DNA from: Cyanidiococcus yangmingshanensis
Taxonomy: Eukaryota; Rhodophyta; Bangiophyceae; Cyanidiales; Cyanidiaceae
Direction: 5' to 3'
DNA length: 64,000 nucleotides
NCBI GenBank assembly: GCA_013995675.1
Contig: VWRR01000002.1
Coordinates: 248,001-312,000 of the forward strand
The notes under the pieces are model-generated. The model saw nothing but the letters and a program-made list of their open reading frames with translations, did no database searches and had not been told where the DNA came from. This document shows, one piece after another, positions 20,828 to 30,142 of the stretch (its first letter is position 1; the number at the start of each line of letters is the position of its first letter). A program made the translations under genes and the position numbers.

Positions 20828-22932
20828 GGAGATGCTCGCTCAGACAAATACAAAGCAGAATGCACCATCTGAAAGACAATATTTGCATACAGTTAGGATT
20901 CTCAGAGAGAGCAGCTTCGATCGCGATTAGAGCTCGAGCCTTGTAAGAAAAGTTTGCGCAGCCTCCATAGCAATGGCAGTGCCCCTGACGAATCGCCAGA
21001 GATGACTCCAGAGTATGTCATTTGTGGACCCCGCTCAAGCTCCATGCACTCGCTCGACTCACAGTGTGTGCTCGTAGGAAGTGTATGTCATTTGTGGACC
21101 CATTCGAGCTTCATGCACTCGTTCGACTCACAGTGCGCTCTCACAAGAATGTTGCGCAAATCGCTATCCGCACCCTATGGTCGTCGATTCGAATACTGAC
21201 CGCGGCCAGGGTCATCCCGAAAAGAGCTTCTCCATAAACCATGAATTTTTCTCAGGGTTGATGCTTTTCCACTTCTGCGTCCGAGCCCTGCGTGAAGCTC
21301 ATTTGGCGTCGCTCGTTCCGACATGAGGTCGTCCGCATGCTTTTGAACATACAGCCCAACAGGCAGACCGCTTTGGATCCAGAACCCCCATATTCTTCAC
21401 TATTCTGCGGTGGTGATTCCCAAGAATGGGTCGACTCACGAGAAGCGCTGTGGTTGCGAGCGGCCTCATCTCGCACACAACGCTTAGCGCATGCCCGTAT
21501 GCGCGCTGCTCGGCCACAAGAGCACGCCATCAGGGTATCTGCTCAAAGCTTAGCGGCTCCCGAGAGATGCTGCAAAGAAAACTCAAAACTAGAGTCCACA
21601 CTTGCGCTTATTTGGTAGAGATGACACAACTTTCTCGAGTGGACAAGACGCGCAACACTACTAGAACTCGGCAACAGGGCTTACAACCGCAGGACTATCT
21701 TTTTATAGTTAAACAAGAGCTCGCACTGAGGAAGGAGCTCTTTTGATATGCCAGCGGCAGTTCACAGAATCGCCAGGCAAAACGAGCGCTTGACTCTACA
21801 CTAACCAGATGCGCAGTCGAGAGCGGTAGAGCAACTCTGAACCGCCCTGGTCGCTAACAGCCTCTCTTTCCGCAACCCTAACGAACAGTGCTTGAGTGAG
21901 TGTTTCTCAGCACCGTACTCCCAAGATGATGATTAGGCCCACATATCGTCAACATAGTTCCTCGTATCACCCAAGTGTGGCAGCTACGTTTCCCAGAACA
22001 ACCTCCAGCGTCACCTTGTGTAGGTATGGTGATGCAGTTCGACCGATATCGTGGGCGTCACTGATCTTCGCATTCGGTCGCTCGCGCGGACGCCCATATC
22101 GGCTTCCATAGGGTTTCATCGGAGCGCCGAGCCTTCGTTGAACCGTCGCTGGGAGTACGCACTTTATTCTCTACTTGACGTGATACGAGGGTACGCTGTC
22201 CAACAACTTTCGCCGAATTCCGGCGATTGTTCGTAGAAGAGTAGATACCGATGTCTGCGGTCCCTGTATCGCCGGGTAATCGAAAAAGGACCGATGAGAA
22301 AAAGTCTAAAACTCGTATCATAGGTCTCGGAAGCGAAGGCGATCCTCTTTGAGCCGGCTGTACTGGTCAGGAACGAACGGTTTCTAAAGTCGAGGGGAGG
22401 CTCAATGGGTAGTGAGCGTTCCTGCAACAAAAATCGTTCCTTTTCATGAGAATTAGTGAGTAATTTTGATGTGCGTATATTTGTTGGACCGAACTTTCAC
22501 ATGATAATTTGCGAGGACCACATGCGCGGGCGTACTGAAGGAATCGTTCAGATGATGATTCGAACTCGATAAATGATCTGGGTTTGGTATTGGAACCAAG
22601 ATCGTGAACTCGTTCTCTTCGATCTACAAAAAAGTGTTTCTTTCTGTTAGCCCACGACTCGCCAAACTGTATCGCAGTGGTTTGTTTGAAGAGTGAGAAT
22701 TTTTCGATAGCTTTGCGTTCGGAGACAGTGTAAGGACCAATCCCAATCTTTCGGAAGCGCGAACCGCTCTGCCAGGCGCCAGTAACCGTGTCCTTGACAG
22801 CTCGAAGACGAGCTAGCCTCAGGAGGGACGAGCTCGGACTTTGAGGCGTTTGGTCTGAAACTGCTCAACAATTCCAAGAGGACACACTGGACGTTTGACT
22901 CTTCTCAGCGACAGGGAACAACTTCGCTAGGG
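20828..22932. other. 2.1-kb gene-poor region
   Basis: Only short open frames on both strands, none with a recognisable family. It contains the 70-bp tandem repeat at 21013-21146 and, at about 21820-21840, a D-arm-like GAGAGCGGTAGAGC lacking the rest of a tRNA. Its right end should include the E(z) promoter. Confidence 0.5.
21013..21146. repeat. Imperfect direct tandem repeat, period 70 bp, two copies
   Basis: The block starting GTATGTCATTTGTGGACC and containing GCACTCG-TCGACTCACAGTG occurs at 21013 and again at 21083. The copies differ by a handful of substitutions, mostly C/T changes, and diverge at their right ends. Confidence 0.85.
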
Positions 22933-25344
22933 ATGAGAAAGAAGCTGAAACGAGCGGCGCGGGCGAACCTGATAGAGAGGAGAAAGACTGAGGATAGCAT
23001 CCCTTCCGCAGCAAGAATTTTTTTCCGCGATACACAACAGTTGTTTTTGAGAACCCAAAGGGAATATATCCAGAAGCTTCTCATCGAAAATAGAGAACGG
23101 ATCCAAAATGCTAAAGTTGCGGAGTCTCAGATGATTTTACGAACTGAACAGGAAGTTGCTCTCAGTGAATCTGGCTTTCAAGTGCCCATTCAAGATGAGA
23201 AAAGCAAATTGCAATTGCAGCGCTGTAGGAAAGTGGTGCTTCCTCACATAGAGCCGTTACCCGCATCGACTGCCTACATACCGATCAGGAGGAACTTTGC
23301 AGGGGCCGATATCCTGATTAGCAATGTTTTCGTGCCATTTCTCGGAGATACTCAGAAAGATATAGAATCGGCATACCAGCTCCTCTCCGCCATGGACGAA
23401 ATACGCCAGTTGCAAGAGGATCAGCATGATGAATGCAGTAATGAATCAAGCTCAGGGCCGCTAGCAGTTTGGAGGAGAGGCTTCAACCTCGGCCTTGGGA
23501 CTCCGAGTGATCTTCTCCCAATCTTAGAGTGCGGTTCTCTCTCAGTAATGGATGCGACCGATGCTGCGAGACTTTCCCAGTGGATGGAAGAGCAGAAGCG
23601 AAATCTGTTTTTGATCCGTGAGACTTTGCGTAATTTTGGAGACGAATCCGAAATTCTTCGCGCTCTGTGCGTCTATGCGTCAATCGGAGATGCTGATCTT
23701 GAATCTGTGCTTAACAAATATCACCATGACGCCTTTGAGCAGGACTATTCTCACAAGCAACACCTGCCAGCGGACCCTGAACTCGCAGCAACAAAATCTT
23801 TGCTTAATGATGACCCACGCACAGTGATAGAATCTGACTCAATGCGTAGTTTGTTTTGTCGTCGATGCTACTCATTTGATTGTGCAATGCATGGCTCTCA
23901 GCAACCGCTACCAACCGCAAAGAGGCCGTTCTTCGGTCTTTTGGACTTTCGAGTCGGAGAGCCATCTTTTTGCAGCGATCTTTGCTTCTTGCGATTTTGG
24001 CCAAGTAATTGTGCGGAGATGAGCAACGAAAACAGTCGTGAAACGTTTTTGCTGATGAAGAAGAATTTCTTGGAAACCTGTCGTGACTCAGAAAAGAGCA
24101 GTCGTGCTTGGACGCCAGCTGAAATACGGTCACTTGAGATCGGAAAAGAAATTTTTATGGCAGATTTCTGTCGTATTCGTCGGGCATGTCTTCCAGATCG
24201 ATCTTGCATTGAGTGCGCGCTAGGTGCGTTCGAATCCGACGGTAAGAGTCTATTTTCGCAGCAGGCAAGGCATGCTCACGAGGCGATGAACGCACATGAA
24301 CATTCTGAAGAGGTTGTTTCATTTCGAAAGCGTGCAGATGCTTCCATCCAGGCTGGATCCAATGACTGCTCGGATTCAGAGATGTGTGGTGCATCTGCGA
24401 TCCACCCGGAATTCAGCGGACCCTTGGGTGTCACGGAAATGCCCAGTGCCCAGCGGACTAGGCCCGATGGTGCTATTGTACAAAATCGCGAACATTCAAC
24501 CTCAAATTCTCCACCAAGAAGAGTGCGTCGCCACATTTATCGTCCCTCGACGATTCGTTCATACGTATATCGGCCATGTAACCATGAGGGATCCTGCGTC
24601 AAAGCGAACTGCATATGCTTCTCCAACGGACGCTTCTGTGAGAAATACTGTTGCTGTTCCTCCCGCATCAGCGGTGATTTGTGCCCACGGGCTTTCAAAG
24701 GCTGCAAATGTCGCACAAAGTGTAATAACAAAAAGTGCCCGTGCTTTGCTGCGGATCGCGAATGCGACCCGGATATTTGTTTTAGCTGCGGAGCTTGTGC
24801 GCAACCAGGGGAGAGAAGGACTTGTGAGAACATGAATCTGCAGTTAGGCATTCAACGAAGGTTACTATTGGGCCGTTCGGAGGTGCATGGATGGGGTATA
24901 TTCGCGCGCACGATGATTCCGAAAGGCTCCTTCATTGGTGAATATTGCGGGGAAGTTGTGAGTCAACTAGAGGCTGAGAGACGCGGACGCATTCATGACC
25001 ATACCACTGGGGTATCTTACTTGTTTGATCTGAACGATGAGCAATGCATTGATGCGCACAGGGCAGGAAAGCGCACAAAGTTCATTAACCATAGTAGAGC
25101 TGCGCCTCGGAAGAACTGCATGGTGCGATACCGCATTGTGAATGGTGACATTCGCGTAGCGCTCTATGCAGATCGTCAAATTGAGGAAGGTGAGGAACTT
25201 TTCTTCGACTACGGTTACGAGTCGAGTGTTAATACTCCATTATGGGTGCATGCCGAGAGCTGTGATCTTCGTGGGATGTCAACGGCCACTGGTCGCGGTT
25301 ATACGTACGGGCGAAGGAGCAAGGAAATATCAGAAGAGCGATGA
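22933..25344 (+). CDS. EZH: Enhancer-of-zeste-type histone H3K27 methyltransferase (PRC2)
   Basis: The catalytic subunit of Polycomb repressive complex 2; it methylates H3K27 in the nucleus. The 803-residue frame from ATG 22933 is unbroken. A basic N terminus is followed by a SANT-like segment near residue 392 (WTPAEIRSLEIGKEIF). The CXC domain at ~550-626 is Cys-rich (CICFSNGRFCEKYCCC, CRTKCNNKKCPC), and the SET domain spans ~640-765 (HGWGIFARTMIPKG, EYCGEVVS, FINHS, GEELFFDYGY). The usual NHSxxPNC is expanded to NHSRAAPRKNC. PRC2 is known in cyanidiophytes, so its presence is expected. It is convergent with the deacetylase gene. Confidence 0.95.
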   Translation: MRKKLKRAARANLIERRKTEDSIPSAARIFFRDTQQLFLRTQREYIQKLLIENRERIQNAKVAESQMILRTEQEVALSESGFQVPIQDEKSKLQLQRCRKVVLPHIEPLPASTAYIPIRRNFAGADILISNVFVPFLGDTQKDIESAYQLLSAMDEIRQLQEDQHDECSNESSSGPLAVWRRGFNLGLGTPSDLLPILECGSLSVMDATDAARLSQWMEEQKRNLFLIRETLRNFGDESEILRALCVYASIGDADLESVLNKYHHDAFEQDYSHKQHLPADPELAATKSLLNDDPRTVIESDSMRSLFCRRCYSFDCAMHGSQQPLPTAKRPFFGLLDFRVGEPSFCSDLCFLRFWPSNCAEMSNENSRETFLLMKKNFLETCRDSEKSSRAWTPAEIRSLEIGKEIFMADFCRIRRACLPDRSCIECALGAFESDGKSLFSQQARHAHEAMNAHEHSEEVVSFRKRADASIQAGSNDCSDSEMCGASAIHPEFSGPLGVTEMPSAQRTRPDGAIVQNREHSTSNSPPRRVRRHIYRPSTIRSYVYRPCNHEGSCVKANCICFSNGRFCEKYCCCSSRISGDLCPRAFKGCKCRTKCNNKKCPCFAADRECDPDICFSCGACAQPGERRTCENMNLQLGIQRRLLLGRSEVHGWGIFARTMIPKGSFIGEYCGEVVSQLEAERRGRIHDHTTGVSYLFDLNDEQCIDAHRAGKRTKFINHSRAAPRKNCMVRYRIVNGDIRVALYADRQIEEGEELFFDYGYESSVNTPLWVHAESCDLRGMSTATGRGYTYGRRSKEISEER

Positions 25345-26008
25345 ATGCATATAGCTCGAACGGATTTCGAGTAGCGAATAGATCGCCTTTTTCGGAGCTT
25401 CAGAAATCTCTGCGAAGAAGCTACCGTGGTCTCGAACACCGGTAAGGAAACTCCAGTGTGAGTGATGTACCAACTTGCTTTTCTCGGTCACTCGTGCCCG
25501 CGAATGACTTGCGAATTGTTCGGCGTCCAGTCTCGCTCGGTGAGGAACTGTGAGAATGCATTCATAACAGTAGAAACGCTTCTTTTTTGGTGGGAACAAG
25601 GGATCTGGGTGAAATGTGAGTCAAAGACTTCTGCGAAGATCCGTGATTGGAGTTTCTTTCCCAAAAGGTCAAATCAGAGTCGGCACAGCGAGCACATGAA
25701 AAAAGAGCTGCGAGACGCTTTCGCACGACGGAACATTTACTCTCGGAAGTTTGGTGTTGCGTCCCTCGCGAAGAAAGCAGGATCGATGTCTTGGCAGAAC
25801 TCACCGTTGCAAAACGTCAGATTTTCTGATCTGCGTGCAATCAAAATTTGGTTTCTCATGCTGCTTTGTAAGCAGTGGCATGAAGAGTCTCACAATCTGA
25901 CACGAAATTGCGTCGAAGCGCCTGAAAATAATTGTTTTTGTCTGCAGTACAGACACACAGTCGGCTCTAGCAGCAATCCTGAGGTAGGAGATTTTATAAG
26001 TCAATCTT
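25345..26008. other. Intergenic between convergent genes, with competing open frames
   Basis: A plus-strand frame of 183 codons (ATG 25465 to 26016) runs into the 3' end of the deacetylase gene. Two minus-strand frames (25804-25562, then 25599-25330) overlap it and connect across an AAAAAA run by a +1 step. The minus reading includes RFYCYECILTV. I cannot say which, if any, is real. Confidence 0.4.
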
Positions 26009-27153
26009 TCAAATAAAAGGCACCACAGACTGAGTTCGTTCATCAAATTCGCAGCACAGTATCACCGTGGCTTTGAGTTCTTCAGTCTTCTCTCGGTGAC
26101 GCGCGATCGCAAGGTTTGCATCTATGTAGACATCGGCATGGGCATCCACTGACTTTGTAATCGGATCTGCGTATCCCCCACCCATGCAGACTACAATCCC
26201 TGCATCTGATTTATGCAGGACGTAATCAAATACCATGTTATTCCGTCGTTGCAAGCCGGCCCTTGTTAGCGCGAGACGACCGAGACGATCCTCAAGGAGT
26301 GCATCAACGCCGGCCTGAAAGAAAACAAGGTCCGGATTGTGCTTCTCCATGACCCTTGGTAGCCAAACCTCCAGGATCTGGAGATAATCCTCATCTCCAG
26401 TGCCGTCGTCGAATTCAATATCCAAGTCACTTACTTGCTTTTTGAAAGGATAATTACCACGACCATGGAAAGAACATGTGAAAACGCGACTGTCTCCTGC
26501 AAATATAGCAGCGACTCCGTTCCCTTGATGCACATCTAGATCGAGCACGAGAATTCTTCGAGCGGATGCGTAATCTCGAAGCGCCACACGAGCAGCAATT
26601 GCAATGTCGTTGAATACACAGAAACCCTCTCCGTGATCGGGGAAGGCGTGGTGAGTACCACCGGCAAGTTGCGCATGCACATCGAAAACTGACCTCTAAA
26701 ACGTCGCGAGCGGCCGCAACAGTGCCTCCTACGGACGCAAGAGTGCGTTGCACGAGTGCTGTGCTCCACGGAAAACCAATACCGGCGAGTTTCTTTCGCC
26801 GATAGAGTGCCTGCGAGAAACCTATTCACATACGCCGCAGAATGAACAAGCAGAATATCCTCGATTTCCGCTACCGGTGAGACCAGGAAAGAAACTCCTT
26901 CTAGTTGGGCACTTATTTCGAGTTTTTTACGTACCATTTCATATTTGTCCATAGGGAATCGGTGACCAACTGGGAGTTTCACTTTATAAACATCTGCATA
27001 GTACAAACGATACGAGGCTGCGACCTCTGTTTTGAGCCCATAGAAACGCCTAGAGAGCAACGACGATTCCGAAGCACGTATTCGAAAGTTTTCCCCGCTG
27101 ACTCTGTATGCAGAGGGTGCGAAACGAGATATTCGCAGAAAGTGCAGAAACAT
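26009..27153 (-). CDS. Histone deacetylase-fold protein of bacterial/HDAC11-like type, with two +1 frame breaks
   Basis: Zinc deacetylase of the arginase/HDAC fold. From ATG 27153 a basic leader precedes LPVGHRFPMDKYEMV and the A/E-x-IHS-AYV region. The middle reads IGFPWSTALVQRTLASVGGT, and the C-terminal part carries the active site: GGTHHAFPDHGEGFCVFND (paired His), LDLDVHQGNG and FQAGVDAL (zinc ligands Asp, His, Asp) and VCMGGGYADP. This HRFPM/GEGFCVFND form is typical of bacterial and HDAC11-like members rather than Rpd3/Hda1. The three parts lie in successive +1 frames, changing at 26781 and 26690. The leader could target an organelle (inference), so chromatin need not be the substrate. 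It is divergent from VPS36 with 163 bases between. Confidence 0.87.
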
Positions 27154-27316
27154 TTCAAGGTCTGAGACCCAGATTCAACACGTCAGGCCTTGTGCGAAAC
27201 TCGCAATCGGGGTTAGAACTGATTGCTCAAATTACGTTTTCAGTTCGGCACTGCATGTATTTGCGGGGAGACGGTGTCGCTCTTCGCGGGGCCCTTCTAG
27301 ATGTCCGTGACTGAGG

Positions 27317-28702
27317 ATGTTGGGACCGTTTGAGAAAGCGACTTTGACAACAGCAGGTTTGCCTGTTCTGCGAGGAGCTGAGTCGATCCTGTTTGTGAGC
27401 GAAAACGTGACGGTTTACTTGAGTAAAAGTGCCGGTGCCAGGGACGCATGTGCTCGCGGCGTGACTGTCTATCTGACCTCTCAACGCCTGCTGTATAGAG
27501 AGCGACTCGCTCAACAGCTGAATGGTGTGGATCTCGCTGCAATTCAGGTCTTAAAGGATCCCTTGACGGACACCTGCCTGAACTGCGCTGCTCATAGGGG
27601 TTCAGATGCTGTACTCATTCGTATTGGGACCAAAACGGTATTGCGCCTCAGGTGGCCGCGTCGCTCGAAAGAGTCGAAGCTCTTCTCAAGACAGTTACAT
27701 AGCGTGCTCGACTCTTCTGAAAGAACTTCTAGGAAAAAAACAAGCACGGCTCACGGAGCCATGAGTAGCGATCTTTCAGCTCAGCCACGACCTGCTGGCG
27801 TACTCGGAGTGCGAACAGCAGAAAAACGCGCCCATGAAGACCGCAAAGTGCTGCTTAGCAGCGCCTTTACGGATATCAACCATCTTTCCGATGCTGCAGA
27901 AAGGCTTAGAAAAATGAGTGAGGCGCTCATTGAAGAAAGCAAGAAGGTCCGCCTTGAAAAACTCAACGGGGATACAGAAGCATTGCTCTCTGCCGAATTC
28001 AGAGATCTGATGCGTTTTGCGGAGCGAAAGGCGCGTATCGGACGCAGATTTGCGAAGAGCTCAAGTCATTCCGAATATTACGCCCATCTTGCTCGGGATT
28101 TCTCTGATTTTCTGCAACCAATTGTAGAGAAAAACGGCGGATTGCTTAGTCTTCTTGATGCCTTCGTACTCTACAACAGCACGCGTCCAATGGCGGACAT
28201 GGTTTCTGCTGGCGACCTCTGCGATGCTTGCGCGCTGTGGCCCAGTCTTGAGCTCTCTCTTCGACTTGACAAAATCGAAGCGCAATTTGTTGTGCGATCA
28301 ACAGAAACGGCACGTGTGTCACAAGCCTTAATCGAGCGAATCAAAGAGGCTGGCTTTATGAATGCGTTCGAAGTTGCGGAAACGTTTCATATTCCGCTTA
28401 GTGTGGCTCAGTGGCAGTTAACTCTGGCCGAACACGAAGGTCTCTTATGTCGCGATGAGGACGGTACTGGCAATATTCGCTTTTTCCCTAATGAGTTCGA
28501 CAAGTTAGAAAAAGATCGAGCCGATTCTCACACGAGTGCCCTTTTATCTTTAGAAAATGGTTCGGATACCGCACATCCGCATGTCGCCAACTTCCGAGAT
28601 CAGTCGAAAAAATCGTTCAGAGATTTGTCAAGTGGCCTTATTGAACTGTTGAGTGAAGCTGCAGAGCATCCGGCGGATAGAGTAACGCCTGAGCCTTACT
28701 GA
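27317..28702 (+). CDS. VPS36: VPS36, ESCRT-II subunit
   Basis: ESCRT-II subunit that links ubiquitinated cargo to ESCRT-III during sorting into multivesicular endosomes. The 461-residue protein from ATG 27317 is unbroken. The N-terminal ~130 residues fit a GLUE/PH-like domain (ENVTVYLSK, GVTVYLTSQRLLYR, KTVLRLRWPRR). The C-terminal half has the two winged-helix units, with FLQPIVEKNGGLLSLLDAF and VAQWQLTLAEHEGLLCRDED followed by IRFFPNEF, the family's typical end. The length is slightly above animal VPS36. Confidence 0.9.
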   Translation: MLGPFEKATLTTAGLPVLRGAESILFVSENVTVYLSKSAGARDACARGVTVYLTSQRLLYRERLAQQLNGVDLAAIQVLKDPLTDTCLNCAAHRGSDAVLIRIGTKTVLRLRWPRRSKESKLFSRQLHSVLDSSERTSRKKTSTAHGAMSSDLSAQPRPAGVLGVRTAEKRAHEDRKVLLSSAFTDINHLSDAAERLRKMSEALIEESKKVRLEKLNGDTEALLSAEFRDLMRFAERKARIGRRFAKSSSHSEYYAHLARDFSDFLQPIVEKNGGLLSLLDAFVLYNSTRPMADMVSAGDLCDACALWPSLELSLRLDKIEAQFVVRSTETARVSQALIERIKEAGFMNAFEVAETFHIPLSVAQWQLTLAEHEGLLCRDEDGTGNIRFFPNEFDKLEKDRADSHTSALLSLENGSDTAHPHVANFRDQSKKSFRDLSSGLIELLSEAAEHPADRVTPEPY

Positions 28703-28942
28703 AAAATCCTAGCTCAATATTTAGTCGTCGTTGCCCATCTAATAGCATTAACCCAGTTGCATCATACTGTGGATTTTATAGTGCGAATTTGACCAATTTT
28801 GTGAATAAACTTTATATTCAGTTGTCCCGATCGGCTTGGTGGCCACTCGTAGAGCAACGAGGCTGAAATTGTCGAAAAAGTTTTCTGTCGGCGTTTGGGT
28901 CAGATCCCCCCGTTTGCGAGTTTGAGGCTCCCGCTCTGTCCT

Positions 28943-29161
28943 TTACTTGAGCTTCGGACTTTTTTCGCCATCATTCTCCGTCATGAACGTAGAACGCAGC
29001 CAGTCGTACGGCTCAATGAACCAGAAGGCGGTTACACCAACGAGAAGGCTCCAACGGGCTGCTGCACCAAGATCCGCCGGACGCAACTTCCGATACACTT
29101 GCTGCAGTAGCGGCAGCGCACGAGGAGTCGTCGTATCAATGTAGCTACCTCGAAACGGCAT
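28943..29161 (-). CDS. QCR10: Complex III subunit QCR10-like
   Basis: A 72-residue protein from ATG 29161. A Pro/Arg-rich start is followed by LRPADLGAAARWSLLVG and a single membrane helix ending FIEPYDWLRSTF, with a short acidic/lysine tail. This matches the layout of plant QCR10 (IQTIDIQAAAGWG, then VVQPFGWIKKTF, then a polar end), a small single-span subunit of the cytochrome bc1 complex in the mitochondrial inner membrane. It is convergent with VPS36. The family is short, so the call is moderate. Confidence 0.65.
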   Translation of the reverse strand: MPFRGSYIDTTTPRALPLLQQVYRKLRPADLGAAARWSLLVGVTAFWFIEPYDWLRSTFMTENDGEKSPKLK

Positions 29162-30142
29162 CCCTGCTTTGATATACAAGTGTGATTCAGCTTCTGCGCT
29201 TTAGCGGTGACTTGCCACTGGCTCAGAGAAAGCAGCACAAGGCAAAAAAGAATCGATGCCGCGAGGCACGTTGACGAGGTCGTAGTCGTAAATCCAAGGT
29301 TTTGATTGGGACCGACTCGTTGCTTACCCCTCAGCGATGCGTCTTGATGCTGGTTCGCACAAATCGGATGCTTTTGGTCAAGCCAAAGAATGGAGCGCCT
29401 TGATGTTTTCACCAGTAAAAGTATTATTTGTAGAATGTGTGCTATGTGTGCGTTTATTCGGTGCGGAGCTTTGCGGTTGAATCCGTCTCACAACGGAGCG
29501 ATTTGGCACGCATAGACCCATTTTTCGACCAACCATGATCCTCTGGTTAAAAGAGCACCTTGGACACCTCTCTGCTGAACAATTCCATTCATCCAATCTC
29601 TTTTTCCGACAAAGGATGCCCACTTCCAATGCTTAATAAATGGTTGAGTCATCGCAGAGGTCGAAAGGAGGCGTTCGAATTGAAAGCTGTGTAGACCTCA
29701 GGACTCAGTTCAGGCAACAGGGTTGGAAAAAGACCCGCTTTGTGCTCTGCATCTGAACTATGGCCACAATAAGGTCAATAATCGAGGTGCAGGAGATATG
29801 AAGCTCTCCTTGGGGATGCAGGGAAGAATGCTCTTACAAAGAAGATCCTCGGTCGAGAACTCGATAGCCGCCACCCAGGAGGAGAATCATTTTCGCATCT
29901 CTGAAAGCTTCCATACAATTTCATCGGTCGCGTTTCAATTACAGAAGGATAATCCTGGTTCAAACCGAACCTTTCAGCTTTTAATCGCAACCGCGGAGAT
30001 GCTATAAAGTGCAGAATCGATTTCAATGGCAGACGGGACGCTCATGCCCGCGACGCTGTTCATTCCTAACGCTTGCCTGCGTTTGCCTGAAGGGCACTTG
30101 TGATCGCAGAAACAAATAGCAAAAAAGTTTTTCAATGCACCA
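29162..30142. other. Intergenic, nothing recognised
   Basis: About 980 bases between the divergent QCR10-like and glycosyltransferase genes. Only short frames with unremarkable composition. Confidence 0.5.

Noticed and set aside
21815-21870. D-arm-like GAGAGCGGTAGAGC
   Set aside because: No anticodon stem pairing and no downstream GTTC box.
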